From the NCBI GenBank assembly GCA_051649785.1, contig JBOFHT010000026.1:1-22275 (forward strand): a stretch of DNA of 22,275 nucleotides, written 5' to 3'. Position 1 is the first letter of the stretch, and every line of letters starts with the position of its first letter. Below the pieces are notes generated by a model. That model ran no database searches. It was not told the origin of the DNA and worked only from the letters and a program-made list of their open reading frames with translations. This DNA is from JBOFHT01 sp051649785 (lineage in GTDB: Archaea > Methanobacteriota > Methanobacteria > Methanobacteriales > Methanobacteriaceae). A program made the position numbers and the translations under genes. This document shows positions 7,861-15,340 of this stretch, piece after piece.

Positions 7861-8427
7861 ATGGTTTTTCATTGTGGTACTCAAAGTATTGAAACTGATA
7901 GACTTATTCTTAGAAAATTTAAATATGAGGATAATCAAGATATGTTAGATTATTGGGTAAGTGATCCAAAAGTTCAATTTTTATATTCTGAACCAATATA
8001 CACGACTTATGAAGAGGTTAAAAAACTTTTAGATATTTATATTTCATCCTATGATAATATGGATTATTATAGGTGGGCTATTATAGAAAAAGATTCTGGG
8101 CTTTGCATTGGACAAATAGCTTTTTTCTTAATAGATTTGAAAAATCATTTTGGTGAAATTGAATATTGTATTGGAAGTAAATTTCAAAAAAGAGGATATG
8201 GAACAGAAGCTATTAAAGGTATTTTAGATTTTGGCTTTAACCAAATTAATCTACATAAAGTTCAAGTATGTCATAAAGAAAATAATTTAGCTTCTAAAGC
8301 ACTTATTAAAAAATGTAATTTCACATATGAAGGAACATTAAGAGATTATTTCTATATTGATTGTAAATATATAGATAGATTGTATTATTCAATGTTAAAA
8401 AAAGAGTATATCCATCACTATGGGTGA
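7861..8427 (+). CDS. GNAT N-acetyltransferase, RimJ/RimL-like
   Basis: A 188-residue acetyltransferase of the Acetyltransf_3 (RimJ/RimL) group, which moves acetyl from acetyl-CoA to an amine such as a protein N-terminus. It opens with IETDRLILRKFKYEDNQDMLDYW, typical of the group. The acetyl-CoA pyrophosphate loop is at QKRGYGTEAI, and the HKVQVCHKENNLASKALIKKCNFTYEGTLRDY block is well conserved. ATG 7861 is the start: the upstream TTG at 7843 lies inside the TTGGAGGG Shine-Dalgarno itself. It probably shares a transcript with the JAMM gene. The substrate cannot be predicted. Confidence 0.88.
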   Translation: MVFHCGTQSIETDRLILRKFKYEDNQDMLDYWVSDPKVQFLYSEPIYTTYEEVKKLLDIYISSYDNMDYYRWAIIEKDSGLCIGQIAFFLIDLKNHFGEIEYCIGSKFQKRGYGTEAIKGILDFGFNQINLHKVQVCHKENNLASKALIKKCNFTYEGTLRDYFYIDCKYIDRLYYSMLKKEYIHHYG

Positions 8428-8542
8428 AATATCTATTTATTAAATAATAAATTAAATGTTTGTACTATGAAATTGTAACTATTTTATAGTATTAGGATAT
8501 TATATTAATTAAATATTTTAATATGTTAAATGAGTAGTAGGA

Positions 8543-10114
8543 TTATAATTTTAATCCTACGGCATCATGGACATTATCTAATGCTTTTATTTTTTCTGTA
8601 ACTTCTTCTGGTATTTCATGGTCTACTGTAAGGATCATCACAGCTTCTCCACCTGCTTTGTCACGTCCAACTTGCATAATTCCTACGTTGACATTATTTT
8701 CTCCCATCAAAGTTCCAACTGCTCCAATAGATCCGGGAATATCTTTATATTTAGCTATAAACATATTTCCTTCTGGTTTAACATCTACCCAATAGCCATT
8801 CACACGGATTATTCTTGGCTCATGTAAATCTGTTCCTTCAACTGAAAACGTATTATTTTCGCCTCTAGCTTCAATTTTAATTAATGAATCATAGCCACTT
8901 GCATTTGAGGTTTTACCTTCTGTAATTTTAATTCCTCTATTTTCAGCTATAGCTTGTGCATTTACCATATTTACAGGTTCATTTAAAATTGGATTAAGAA
9001 TACCTTGAAGAATTGTTCTAGTTAAAATTTCTCTTTTAGGAACTTCTACTAATTTTCCACAATATACAATATCTAAATCCTTTATTTTTTCATTAATTCC
9101 TTGAACAACAAAACTTCCTAACTTTTTACATAATTCTAAATAAGGTTTCATTGTTTGATATGTTTTGGAATCAACAACTGGCATATTTAATACATTTTGA
9201 GGAGTTTCTCCCTTAAATAATTTTATTACTTCATTAGCTACAATTATTGCTGCATCTCTTTGAGCTTCTTTTGTTGAAGCAGCTATATGTGGTGTAGCTA
9301 CTAAATTATCTAATTCCATTAACTTGCTACTGGTAGGAGGTTCTTTTTCAAATACGTCTAATGCTGCTCCTCCAACTATGTCATTTTTAAGTGCAGTATA
9401 AAGTGCATCCTCGTCAATAATACCTCCTCTTGCACAATTAATTATAAATGAAGAATTTTTCATTATTTCAAATTCTTTTGTTGAAATTAAGTGTTTTGTT
9501 TCTTCGGTTAATGGAACATGTATTGTAATAACATCTGCAGTTTTTAGTACTGTTTCTAAGTCAGCTAACTCTACTCCCATTTTTTTAGCTAATTCTGGTG
9601 GGAGATATGGGTCATATACAATTGCATCCATTTCAAATGCTTTACATCTATTAACTACTTGGGAACCTATTCTACCCATCCCTACAACACCAAGGGTTTT
9701 ATTACGTAATTCAATTCCCATAAATCTGCTCTTTTCCCATTTATCTTCTTTAACAGACTTATCAGCTATATGGATTTTCCTAGCTAATGTTAACATCATT
9801 CCCATTGTGTGTTCTGCAACTGTTATTGAAGTAGATTCTGGTGCATTAACAACCATTATTCCTTTTGCAGTAGCTGCTTCAACATCTACGTTGTCCACTC
9901 CAACTCCAGCTCTTGCAATAATTTTTAAGTTTTCAGCTACTTCTATAATATCTTTTGTAACTTTTGTTCTACTCCTAACAATAATAGCATCATAATCCAC
10001 TATAACTTTTTTTAATTCTTCAGGAGTAATATCAGTATCAACAAGAACTTCAGCTACTTCTTTTAAATCATCAATACCTTGTTGATTAATTGAATCTGCA
10101 ACAATTACCTTCAT
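8543..10114 (-). CDS. serA: D-3-phosphoglycerate dehydrogenase SerA (long form with ACT domain)
   Basis: Full-length 523-residue SerA, oxidising 3-phosphoglycerate to 3-phosphohydroxypyruvate with NAD+, the first step of serine synthesis. The Rossmann motif GMGRIG is at 145-150, and the catalytic residues are R229 (NCARGG), E258 (DVFEKEPP) and H276 (ATPHIAAS). After the catalytic domain comes an intervening ASB-like domain (about 320-440), then a C-terminal ACT domain (about 450-523: FIAKYKDIPGSIGAVGTLMGENNVNVGIMQVGR), the usual site of serine feedback control in long-form enzymes. GGTGA precedes the ATG at normal spacing. It is divergent from the ybjQ-like gene across a 406-nt spacer that contains a tandem duplication. 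No other serine genes are near. Confidence 0.96.
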   Translation of the reverse strand: MKVIVADSINQQGIDDLKEVAEVLVDTDITPEELKKVIVDYDAIIVRSRTKVTKDIIEVAENLKIIARAGVGVDNVDVEAATAKGIMVVNAPESTSITVAEHTMGMMLTLARKIHIADKSVKEDKWEKSRFMGIELRNKTLGVVGMGRIGSQVVNRCKAFEMDAIVYDPYLPPELAKKMGVELADLETVLKTADVITIHVPLTEETKHLISTKEFEIMKNSSFIINCARGGIIDEDALYTALKNDIVGGAALDVFEKEPPTSSKLMELDNLVATPHIAASTKEAQRDAAIIVANEVIKLFKGETPQNVLNMPVVDSKTYQTMKPYLELCKKLGSFVVQGINEKIKDLDIVYCGKLVEVPKREILTRTILQGILNPILNEPVNMVNAQAIAENRGIKITEGKTSNASGYDSLIKIEARGENNTFSVEGTDLHEPRIIRVNGYWVDVKPEGNMFIAKYKDIPGSIGAVGTLMGENNVNVGIMQVGRDKAGGEAVMILTVDHEIPEEVTEKIKALDNVHDAVGLKL

Positions 10115-10520
10115 TTTTTCACCAAATTAAGATTTAATCAAGATTTATAATTTTTATATTCTTATTTTTCTATTTATATTAAAATAATGTTTTTATAATT
10201 ATTAATTATAATTTTTATAAGTATAATTTTTATATACTAAATATTATATTTTTATATTCTTATTTTTCTATTTATATTAAAATAATGTTTTTATAATTAT
10301 TAATTTTACGAGTATAATTTTTATATACTAAATATTGTATTTTTATATATTTATATGTAACTTTATATTTTCCGGGTATAATTAAATGAAAGAGGATAAT
10401 ATGCAAATTTATAGATAATTTTATTACTTGTTAAAAACATATAATAATGTAATTAAATGTATAGTAATTAATGCTTTTAGGAATTTAAATAAGAATTTAA
10501 ATTAAAAATTAGGTGATAAA
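10115..10520. other. Divergent serA/ybjQ promoter region
   Basis: This 406-nt, almost pure A/T spacer lies between divergent genes. It includes a long tandem duplication (see the repeat at 10151-10339) with TATA-like TTTATAA and TTTTTATATAC strings, and ends in the AGGTGA ribosome site of the ybjQ-like gene. No ORF was seen. Confidence 0.6.
10151..10339. repeat. Tandem duplication, two units of about 98 and 91 bp
   Basis: Unit 1 (about 10151-10248) and unit 2 (about 10249-10339) are near-identical. They share the strings TTTTTATATTCTTATTTTTC, AAAATAATGTTTTTATAATT and TTTTTATATACTAAATATT. Unit 2 lacks about 7 bp in the middle and carries a few substitutions, for example ATTGTA for ATTATA at its end. 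A truncated third start may follow at 10340. Each unit holds TATA-like motifs, so the promoter region of serA and/or ybjQ may be duplicated. Confidence 0.85.
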
Positions 10521-10862
10521 ATGGTTTCTGTAGATGAATTTATTATTTCAAGTGCAAATGATGTTCCAGGTTATAATATTATTGAAACAAAAGGTTTTGT
10601 TAATGGTTTAACTGTAAGAAGTAGAGGTCTTGGTGGCCAATTAGGTGCAGGGATACGTTCTATGTTTGGCGGGGAAATAAAAGAATTTGTTAAAATGATG
10701 GAAGAATCTCGTGATATTGCACTTCAAAATGCTATTAAACATGCAAAAGAAATGGGAGCTAATGCTATTATAGCTACTCGTTATGATTCTAATGATTTGG
10801 CTGAATCTATGCAAGAAATACTTGTTTATGGTACTGCAGTTGTTGCTGAGAAAATTGAATAA
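10521..10862 (+). CDS. YbjQ/UPF0145 (DUF74) family protein
   Basis: A 113-residue member of the YbjQ family, whose members form pentameric beta/alpha rings of unknown function, sometimes labelled heavy-metal-binding. The characteristic order is visible: TKGFVNGLTVRSRGLGGQLGAGIRSMFGGEIKEFVKMMEESRDIALQNAIKHAKEMGANAIIATRYDSNDLAESMQEILVYGTAVVAEKI. Length and ends match the family. A clear AGGTGA Shine-Dalgarno precedes ATG 10521. Its TAA stop (10860-10862) is in the same frame as the next reading frame, which continues open for 920 nt and has no standard start codon near its beginning. Confidence 0.9.
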   Translation: MVSVDEFIISSANDVPGYNIIETKGFVNGLTVRSRGLGGQLGAGIRSMFGGEIKEFVKMMEESRDIALQNAIKHAKEMGANAIIATRYDSNDLAESMQEILVYGTAVVAEKIE

Positions 10863-10937
10863 TTTTTTAAAAGCAATGACAACATTAAAGGTTTTGATAA
10901 AATTTCTGAGTTTAGTTCTAATAATTTCAAGGAAAAT

Positions 10938-11783
10938 ATAGTCATTAATGGAAAAAAAGTTCCAAAATCTATTTTAGGTGTTGCTCCTTTTACAGGAGAA
11001 TCATATTTTGGCCATAGGTCTCGATTATATCAATTAGATTTACATATTAATCCTAAAGCTGTAGCTAATATTATAAAAACTAGCTATGATTTAGGTGTAA
11101 GTGGAATTAATTTAAATACAGATGAGCGACTATTGAATGCGTGGGAAGAAGCTGTTTCTATGGGTGTTAATATGAAAGTCATTGGAACAGTGGCTAAAAC
11201 TCTTGTAGATTATGTTAATCCTAATTATGAAAAAGCAATAGAAAATGCAAAGAAAAGGGGAGATGAAAATGAAAATAAAAATAGACTTCCTAGGTGGAAG
11301 GAAGATATTGACAAATTATCTAAATTTGATACTCCTTTAATGCTTATTGATGAATTTATTGTTGATAGCTATGATTGGGACTTTATTAATGAAATTCTTG
11401 ATGGAATTAATGATTCTGGTTCTCTTGCAGGTTTAATAACTGCTTATCCATTTAAAACAACTAAAAAACTAATTGAATTAAGAGATAGTAACAGTAATTA
11501 TAAAAATATTCTTAATAAATTTGATTTTTATATGATTCCTACTAATAAGCTAGGATATATGATGGATTCTCAAACATTTATGGAAAAAGAGAGAGAAGAG
11601 CTGTCTAATCTTCTTAAAGAACTTGATAAAAAAGTAATTATTAATAAGCTACTTGCAGCAGGTATTCAAATGCCAAATGAAGCTATTAATTTCTTAAATT
11701 CTCTTGATTATGCAGATGTTGTAGCTATTGGTATTAGTTCAACTGGTGAGGCTGAAGAGACATTTAATGCTCTTTTTATTTAG
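10938..11783 (+). CDS. Uncharacterised conserved-looking protein, TIM-barrel-like, apparent AUA start
   Basis: The reading frame is open from the ybjQ stop (10862) to 11783. Its first ATG/GTG/TTG is a TTG at 11133, deep inside protein-like sequence. The segment from 10938 reads VINGKKVPKSILGVAPFTGESYFGHRSRLYQLDLHINPKAVANIIKTSYDLGVSGINL, clearly coding. The best start I find is ATA 10938, four nt after AAGGA (10929-10933), giving 281 residues. Repeats of the form 'xDLGVSGINLN ... GVNMKVIGTV' look like beta/alpha-barrel units, and YFGHRSRLYQLDL near the start resembles barrel proteins, but I do not recognise the family. An alternative is ATG 10876 in another frame plus a single-base frameshift, which would make this a damaged gene. 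The function is unknown. It lies 75 nt after ybjQ and is probably cotranscribed with it. Confidence 0.65.
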   Translation: MVINGKKVPKSILGVAPFTGESYFGHRSRLYQLDLHINPKAVANIIKTSYDLGVSGINLNTDERLLNAWEEAVSMGVNMKVIGTVAKTLVDYVNPNYEKAIENAKKRGDENENKNRLPRWKEDIDKLSKFDTPLMLIDEFIVDSYDWDFINEILDGINDSGSLAGLITAYPFKTTKKLIELRDSNSNYKNILNKFDFYMIPTNKLGYMMDSQTFMEKEREELSNLLKELDKKVIINKLLAAGIQMPNEAINFLNSLDYADVVAIGISSTGEAEETFNALFI

Positions 11784-11804
11784 CTAATCAATCCGGAGAA
11801 AGAG

Positions 11805-13277
11805 ATGAGCAAACTTAAAATTTTTATAAGTAGTAATCAAAAGGAATTTGAATCTGAAAGAGTCAAATTAAATGAGCTTATTAATGAAAATAAACATTAC
11901 AATAGATTTTTTGAAGCTTTTATCTTTGAAATTAATGGTCCGGAAGGAATAGGGTCTGAAGAAGTTTTTAAAAGAGAAGTAAATGATAGTAATATTTTTA
12001 TTGGGCTAATTGGTAATGAATATGGTTCTATTATGGATAATGGGATATCAGCAACTGAATGTGAATTTGATTTATTTAGATTGGGTTCAAATGCTTTAAA
12101 TACTTATATGTTTATTCTTGAAGATATAGATGCTGATGACAACACTAAAAACTTTATTGGTAAAATAAAATCAGTTAAATACAGCCGTTTCAATAAATCT
12201 AATTTAGTAGATAAAATTGAAGAAACTATAACCAGTTTTATTTCTAGAGAATTAGCTAGTTCATTGGAAAATTTTGATGAAAAAGTAAATCAAGAATCCA
12301 GTATTGATGATCTAGATTTAGAACAAGTGAATTATTTTAGAAAAGAGAGTGGAAAAAGTCAAATAACAGAAGAAACCCTCAAAGACTTTATATTAGACAT
12401 AGCAAAAGTTGGAGTAAAATCCAATGGAAAAATTAATATTACTAATGCAGGCTTATTGTTTTTTGGCAAAAATCCTAAAAAATTTATTAGACAGCATGAA
12501 ATTAAAATGGTTAGATTTCAAGGAACTGACAGAGTACATGTTATTGATAGCTGTGAAATTAGTTATCCAATGCTAAAAATGCTTGATGAAGCAGATGCAT
12601 TTATTAAAAAGCAAACTAATATGGGACAAAGAATTGAAGGATTTAACAGAATAGATATGCCTGAATACCCTTACGAAGCATTAAGGGAAGCTACAATCAA
12701 TGCACTAGCTCACAGAGACTATAAATTAGATACGTCTTCAATAGCACTTTATATTTATAAAAATAGAGTTGAAATAACAAATCCTGGTGGATTAAAGCCA
12801 CCTATGACATTAAAACTAATTAAACAAGAAGCTAACCATTATGAACATAGAAATGAAAAGATTTGTGACTTATTTAATCGCTCTCAAAAAATGGAAAAAT
12901 ACGGTTCAGGAATAACAAAAATGAATACTGAAATGGAAGAAATAGGACTAGGAAAACCAGAATACCTAGCAGAAGAAAACTTATTCAGAACCACATTTAG
13001 AAATAAGATAATAAACAAAGAAAAAATACAACCTAAAAAATACAATGCTTTGAATTTAAAAGAGTTAGGATTAAATGATCGTCAAATATCTGCATTAGAA
13101 AAAATAATCAATGATGATATAATATATTCAATTGATAGGTATGTTGAATATTTTGGAGTTAGTAGGCAAACAGCTGGAAAAGACCTTAATTTACTTGTTG
13201 AAAAAGGTTTAATCGATAAACAACCTATGGAAGGCTACAAAAAAAGAATGATTTACCATGCGATAAATGATAAATAA
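11805..13277 (+). CDS. DUF4062 / GHKL ATPase (HATPase_c_4) / winged-helix protein, candidate defence or regulatory effector
   Basis: A 490-residue, three-part protein. Residues about 3-90 are a DUF4062 domain (KIFISSNQKEFESERVKL ... FIGLIGNEYGS), a TIR/SIR2-like alpha-beta fold found in NLR-like bacterial effectors. Residues about 170-400 match the ATPase module of RecG-like/AlbA_2 proteins: GLLFFGKNPKKFI, an N-box EATINALAHRDY at about 290-303, a G1-like ITNPGGL at about 324-330 and YGSGITKM at about 364-371. The usual AlbA_2 (Schlafen-like) DNA-binding domain seems to have been replaced by DUF4062. Residues about 420-480 form a winged helix (LNDRQISALEKI ... YFGVSRQTAGKDLNLLVEKGLI). The start is ATG after CCGGAGAAAG. 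Its 3' half favours A-ending codons, unlike its neighbours, hinting at transfer. A role in phage defence is inference only. Confidence 0.8.
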   Translation: MSKLKIFISSNQKEFESERVKLNELINENKHYNRFFEAFIFEINGPEGIGSEEVFKREVNDSNIFIGLIGNEYGSIMDNGISATECEFDLFRLGSNALNTYMFILEDIDADDNTKNFIGKIKSVKYSRFNKSNLVDKIEETITSFISRELASSLENFDEKVNQESSIDDLDLEQVNYFRKESGKSQITEETLKDFILDIAKVGVKSNGKINITNAGLLFFGKNPKKFIRQHEIKMVRFQGTDRVHVIDSCEISYPMLKMLDEADAFIKKQTNMGQRIEGFNRIDMPEYPYEALREATINALAHRDYKLDTSSIALYIYKNRVEITNPGGLKPPMTLKLIKQEANHYEHRNEKICDLFNRSQKMEKYGSGITKMNTEMEEIGLGKPEYLAEENLFRTTFRNKIINKEKIQPKKYNALNLKELGLNDRQISALEKIINDDIIYSIDRYVEYFGVSRQTAGKDLNLLVEKGLIDKQPMEGYKKRMIYHAINDK

Positions 13278-13314
13278 AAAATAAAAAATCATCATATTTA
13301 TACTTAACCATTTT

Positions 13315-13357
13315 TTAACATGAAACGTGAAAACTTAACATGAAATTTAACATGAAA
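13315..13357. promoter_or_regulatory. Three direct repeats TTAACATGAAA (operator- or iteron-like)
   Basis: Exact 11-mers TTAACATGAAA occur at 13315-13325, 13335-13345 and 13347-13357. They lie upstream of a promoter driving a small RHH protein. A fourth core TAACATGAAA lies at 13652-13661, after that gene and before the E2-like gene. RHH repressors typically bind such short repeats in their own promoters. Confidence 0.7.
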
Positions 13358-13398
13358 AAGAATATAGGGTACCTTGACAACCTGTGGGATAAGAAACA

Positions 13399-13405
13399 TT
13401 TATAA
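13399..13405 (+). promoter_or_regulatory. Likely archaeal promoter (BRE + TATA) for the small RHH gene
   Basis: GAAACA followed by TTTATAA lies about 50 nt before ATG 13454. This places a start site near 13425-13430 and leaves room for the AAGGGG ribosome site at 13442-13447. The surrounding sequence is less AT-rich than other gaps, which makes the box stand out. Confidence 0.5.
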
Positions 13406-13453
13406 CGTATAGGTAACATAACACCCATACATAAAAACAATAAGGGGTTTAGT

Positions 13454-13591
13454 ATGAGTAAAGAAGTTTTTTTTAAGCTAAAATTAGATGAAGACCTTAG
13501 AACAGAGATAAAAATAGAAGCAATAAAAAATAAAACTACAATGAACGAAATAATAATAAAATGCATAAAAAAGAATTTTAATAATCTATAA
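13454..13591 (+). CDS. Small ribbon-helix-helix (CopG/Arc-like) DNA-binding protein, 45 residues
   Basis: MSKEVFFKLKLDED opens a 45-residue ORF that reads as a minimal RHH fold: a beta strand (VFFKLKLDE), helix 1 (DLRTEIKIEAIKN), a turn (KTTM) and helix 2 (NEIIIKCIKKNF). Such proteins act as dimers, as repressors, antitoxins or plasmid copy-control factors. AAGGGG lies 6 nt before the ATG, and a good TATA box lies further upstream. Repeated TTAACATGAAA sites upstream are plausible operators. No toxin gene follows directly; the next gene is the E2/CAT-fold protein. An antisense ORF over this stretch is a shadow. Confidence 0.8.
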   Translation: MSKEVFFKLKLDEDLRTEIKIEAIKNKTTMNEIIIKCIKKNFNNL

Positions 13592-13651
13592 TATAATAAT
13601 AAAAACGAATTCAAATTTTTAGACGATATTTAGATGGATTCATTATACATG

Positions 13652-13661
13652 TAACATGAAA
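13652..13661. promoter_or_regulatory. Fourth TAACATGAAA site, upstream of the E2-like gene
   Basis: This copy of the core repeated at 13315-13357 sits about 20 nt before ATG 13682, directly upstream of the AAGGAAG ribosome site. It could let the RHH protein control the E2-like gene as well. The binding is inference. Confidence 0.45.
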
Positions 13662-13681
13662 ATAATAAGGAAGATTATTTA

Positions 13682-14620
13682 ATGACATCAAAAACAAATG
13701 AGGATAAATACACAAAAACTAATGAAACCTTCTTAAATAAGAAAAAAAGAAGAGGAGATAGGTCCGATGGATGGATTTTAAAAGAATTAAATCCATTTAC
13801 AATAATGGTTCCTTATTTAATGAAAACAAGAACTGGTTCATCTTTGTATATTAAAGAAGATATTGATATGACAAAGTTCTTAGAATATATTAACAAAAAA
13901 AATAAAAAACTTGAAGCAGTTAATAAAATAACATATTTTAACTTGTTTACAGCTGCATTAGTAAGAACTTTTGCTTTAAAACCTCATTTAAATAGATTTG
14001 TATTAGGAAAAAAGCATTATCAACGAAAGAAAATCGAAGTAGGATTTGTGGTAAAAAAAGTATTTAGTGAAGATGGTGCAGAAACCACAATGAAAGAGAG
14101 ATTTGAAAGAGATACAACAATTCAAGATGTTGTAAATAGGTTAAATAAGAACATAAATCAAGTTAAAGATACTAATAATGGAATTGATGAAACAGAAGAT
14201 TTAATGAAAAAATTTATTAAGTTGCCTCGTTTCATTATCATGGGTATTGAAAAATTCTTAGGTTTCTTAGATTTCTTTGGGAAATACCCCGAAGTCATTC
14301 GTAAAGATGATCCTATGCATTGTAGTGTCTTTTTGTCTAATTTAGGAAGTATTGGAATTGAAAATCCTCCATATCATCACTTATATGATAGGGGGACTTG
14401 TTCTATATTTATTTGCATGGGGAAAATACATAAAAAGAATGTTTATAATAAGAAAATAAAAGAATTTGAAGAAAAAGACATAATGGAAGTAGCTTTCACA
14501 CTAGATGAACGTATAACAGATGGGTTTTATTATATAAATGCTATAAATTTCTTTAAAGAAGTATTAAGTAATCCTGAAGTATTAGAAACCAAACCTGATA
14601 AAATACCAATTGATTTTTAA
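13682..14620 (+). CDS. CAT/E2-fold acyltransferase homologue (2-oxoacid dehydrogenase acyltransferase-like)
   Basis: A 312-residue protein with the chloramphenicol acetyltransferase / E2 catalytic-domain fold. It shows KITYFNLFTAALVRTFALKPHLNRFVLGKKHYQRKKIEVGFVVKK near the middle, SVFLSNLGSIGIENPPYHHLYDRGTCSIFICMGKIHKK, and a C-terminal DERITDGFYYINAINFFKEVL. In active E2 and CAT enzymes the last motif is HxxxDG; here the His position is Glu (DERITDG) while Asp-Gly is kept. No lipoyl or subunit-binding domain is present and no dehydrogenase genes are near, so it is not a normal E2. It may transfer acyl groups by another base or have a structural or binding role. AAGGAAG precedes the ATG. It lies between RHH and VapBC genes. 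Confidence 0.8.
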   Translation: MTSKTNEDKYTKTNETFLNKKKRRGDRSDGWILKELNPFTIMVPYLMKTRTGSSLYIKEDIDMTKFLEYINKKNKKLEAVNKITYFNLFTAALVRTFALKPHLNRFVLGKKHYQRKKIEVGFVVKKVFSEDGAETTMKERFERDTTIQDVVNRLNKNINQVKDTNNGIDETEDLMKKFIKLPRFIIMGIEKFLGFLDFFGKYPEVIRKDDPMHCSVFLSNLGSIGIENPPYHHLYDRGTCSIFICMGKIHKKNVYNKKIKEFEEKDIMEVAFTLDERITDGFYYINAINFFKEVLSNPEVLETKPDKIPIDF

Positions 14621-14656
14621 GTTGTTTATAAATATTATTATTATTAATTTTAGGAA

Positions 14657-15049
14657 TTAATGTATTCTTTTTATATTCTCATTTAAGTCGAAATGTTCAT
14701 CGAATGTTATTATATTTATAATTCCTAAATTTTCCATCAAACTCATGAATACAAGATCAAAGAAAGGTATTCTTTTCTTATATTCTATAGTTTTCCTTAC
14801 AGCATCATCAAAAACATAGCTATCATCTATGATAGTATAATCCTTCTTTAATTCTTCATAAATTCTCTCTATTTCGACTTTGTCAATTTTTAATTTGTTG
14901 TTTAGAAGGTTGATTGTTTCTGCTATAATTAATTTGGATATTATTTTTTCTTCATTCTTTATTCTTTCCATCAGTTCCTTAGCTCTTTCATGATATTCCT
15001 CTTCTTCTATAAAAAAAGAAACTAAAAAATTAGTATCAAGAAAGATCAT
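14657..15049 (-). CDS. vapC: PIN-domain ribonuclease toxin (VapC-like)
   Basis: A 130-residue PIN domain. The acidic metal site is intact: D5 (FLDTN), E44 (IAETIN), D98 (FFDLVFMS) and D117 (TFDEHF). VapC toxins cut tRNA, rRNA or mRNA when freed from their antitoxin; the target here is unknown. Its start codon overlaps the end of the upstream antitoxin gene by 4 nt (ATGA), as usual for translationally coupled toxin-antitoxin pairs. The low Gly and high Lys/Glu content fits the genome. The full catalytic set suggests an active enzyme. Confidence 0.9.
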   Translation of the reverse strand: MIFLDTNFLVSFFIEEEEYHERAKELMERIKNEEKIISKLIIAETINLLNNKLKIDKVEIERIYEELKKDYTIIDDSYVFDDAVRKTIEYKKRIPFFDLVFMSLMENLGIINIITFDEHFDLNENIKRIH

Positions 15050-15321
15050 AATTCACCTTTTCTCATCTCTCTTACAAGTTCTGTTGCACTGAATGGTTTA
15101 CAATTTTTGACTATGCCTGCCATTTTCATAAGTCTTTCAGGGTCAGGGTTATAAGTGTCCTTATTAGTTATTAAATAGTTTGGAATTTTATTTTTTTTAC
15201 TTTTTATTCCTCTTTCAATTATATCTTCTAAAACTTTTGTTTCTGTTCTATTTTCTCTTTTAGCTATTTCACTAATAGTTTTTAATAGATTTGGGTTTAT
15301 TTTATCAAATACAATGTTCAT
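15046..15321 (-). CDS. vapB: VapB-like antitoxin
   Basis: A 91-residue protein directly upstream of the PIN toxin and overlapping it by 4 nt. The N-terminal half resembles an RHH DNA-binding unit (NIVFDKINPNLLKTISEIAKRENRTETKVLEDIIERGI). The C-terminal half (NPDPERLMKMAGIVKNCKPFSATELVREMRKGEL) is the sort of tail that wraps the toxin active site. It should neutralise VapC and repress its own promoter. The family call rests on position, size and this pattern. Confidence 0.8.
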   Translation of the reverse strand: MNIVFDKINPNLLKTISEIAKRENRTETKVLEDIIERGIKSKKNKIPNYLITNKDTYNPDPERLMKMAGIVKNCKPFSATELVREMRKGEL

Positions 15322-15340
15322 ATTAACACATCCTATTCAT

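Noticed and set aside
13315..13614. Minus-strand ORF of 99 codons, hydrophobic
   Set aside because: It lies opposite a well-formed RHH gene with its own promoter and ribosome site. Its hydrophobic content comes from the complement of A-rich coding DNA.
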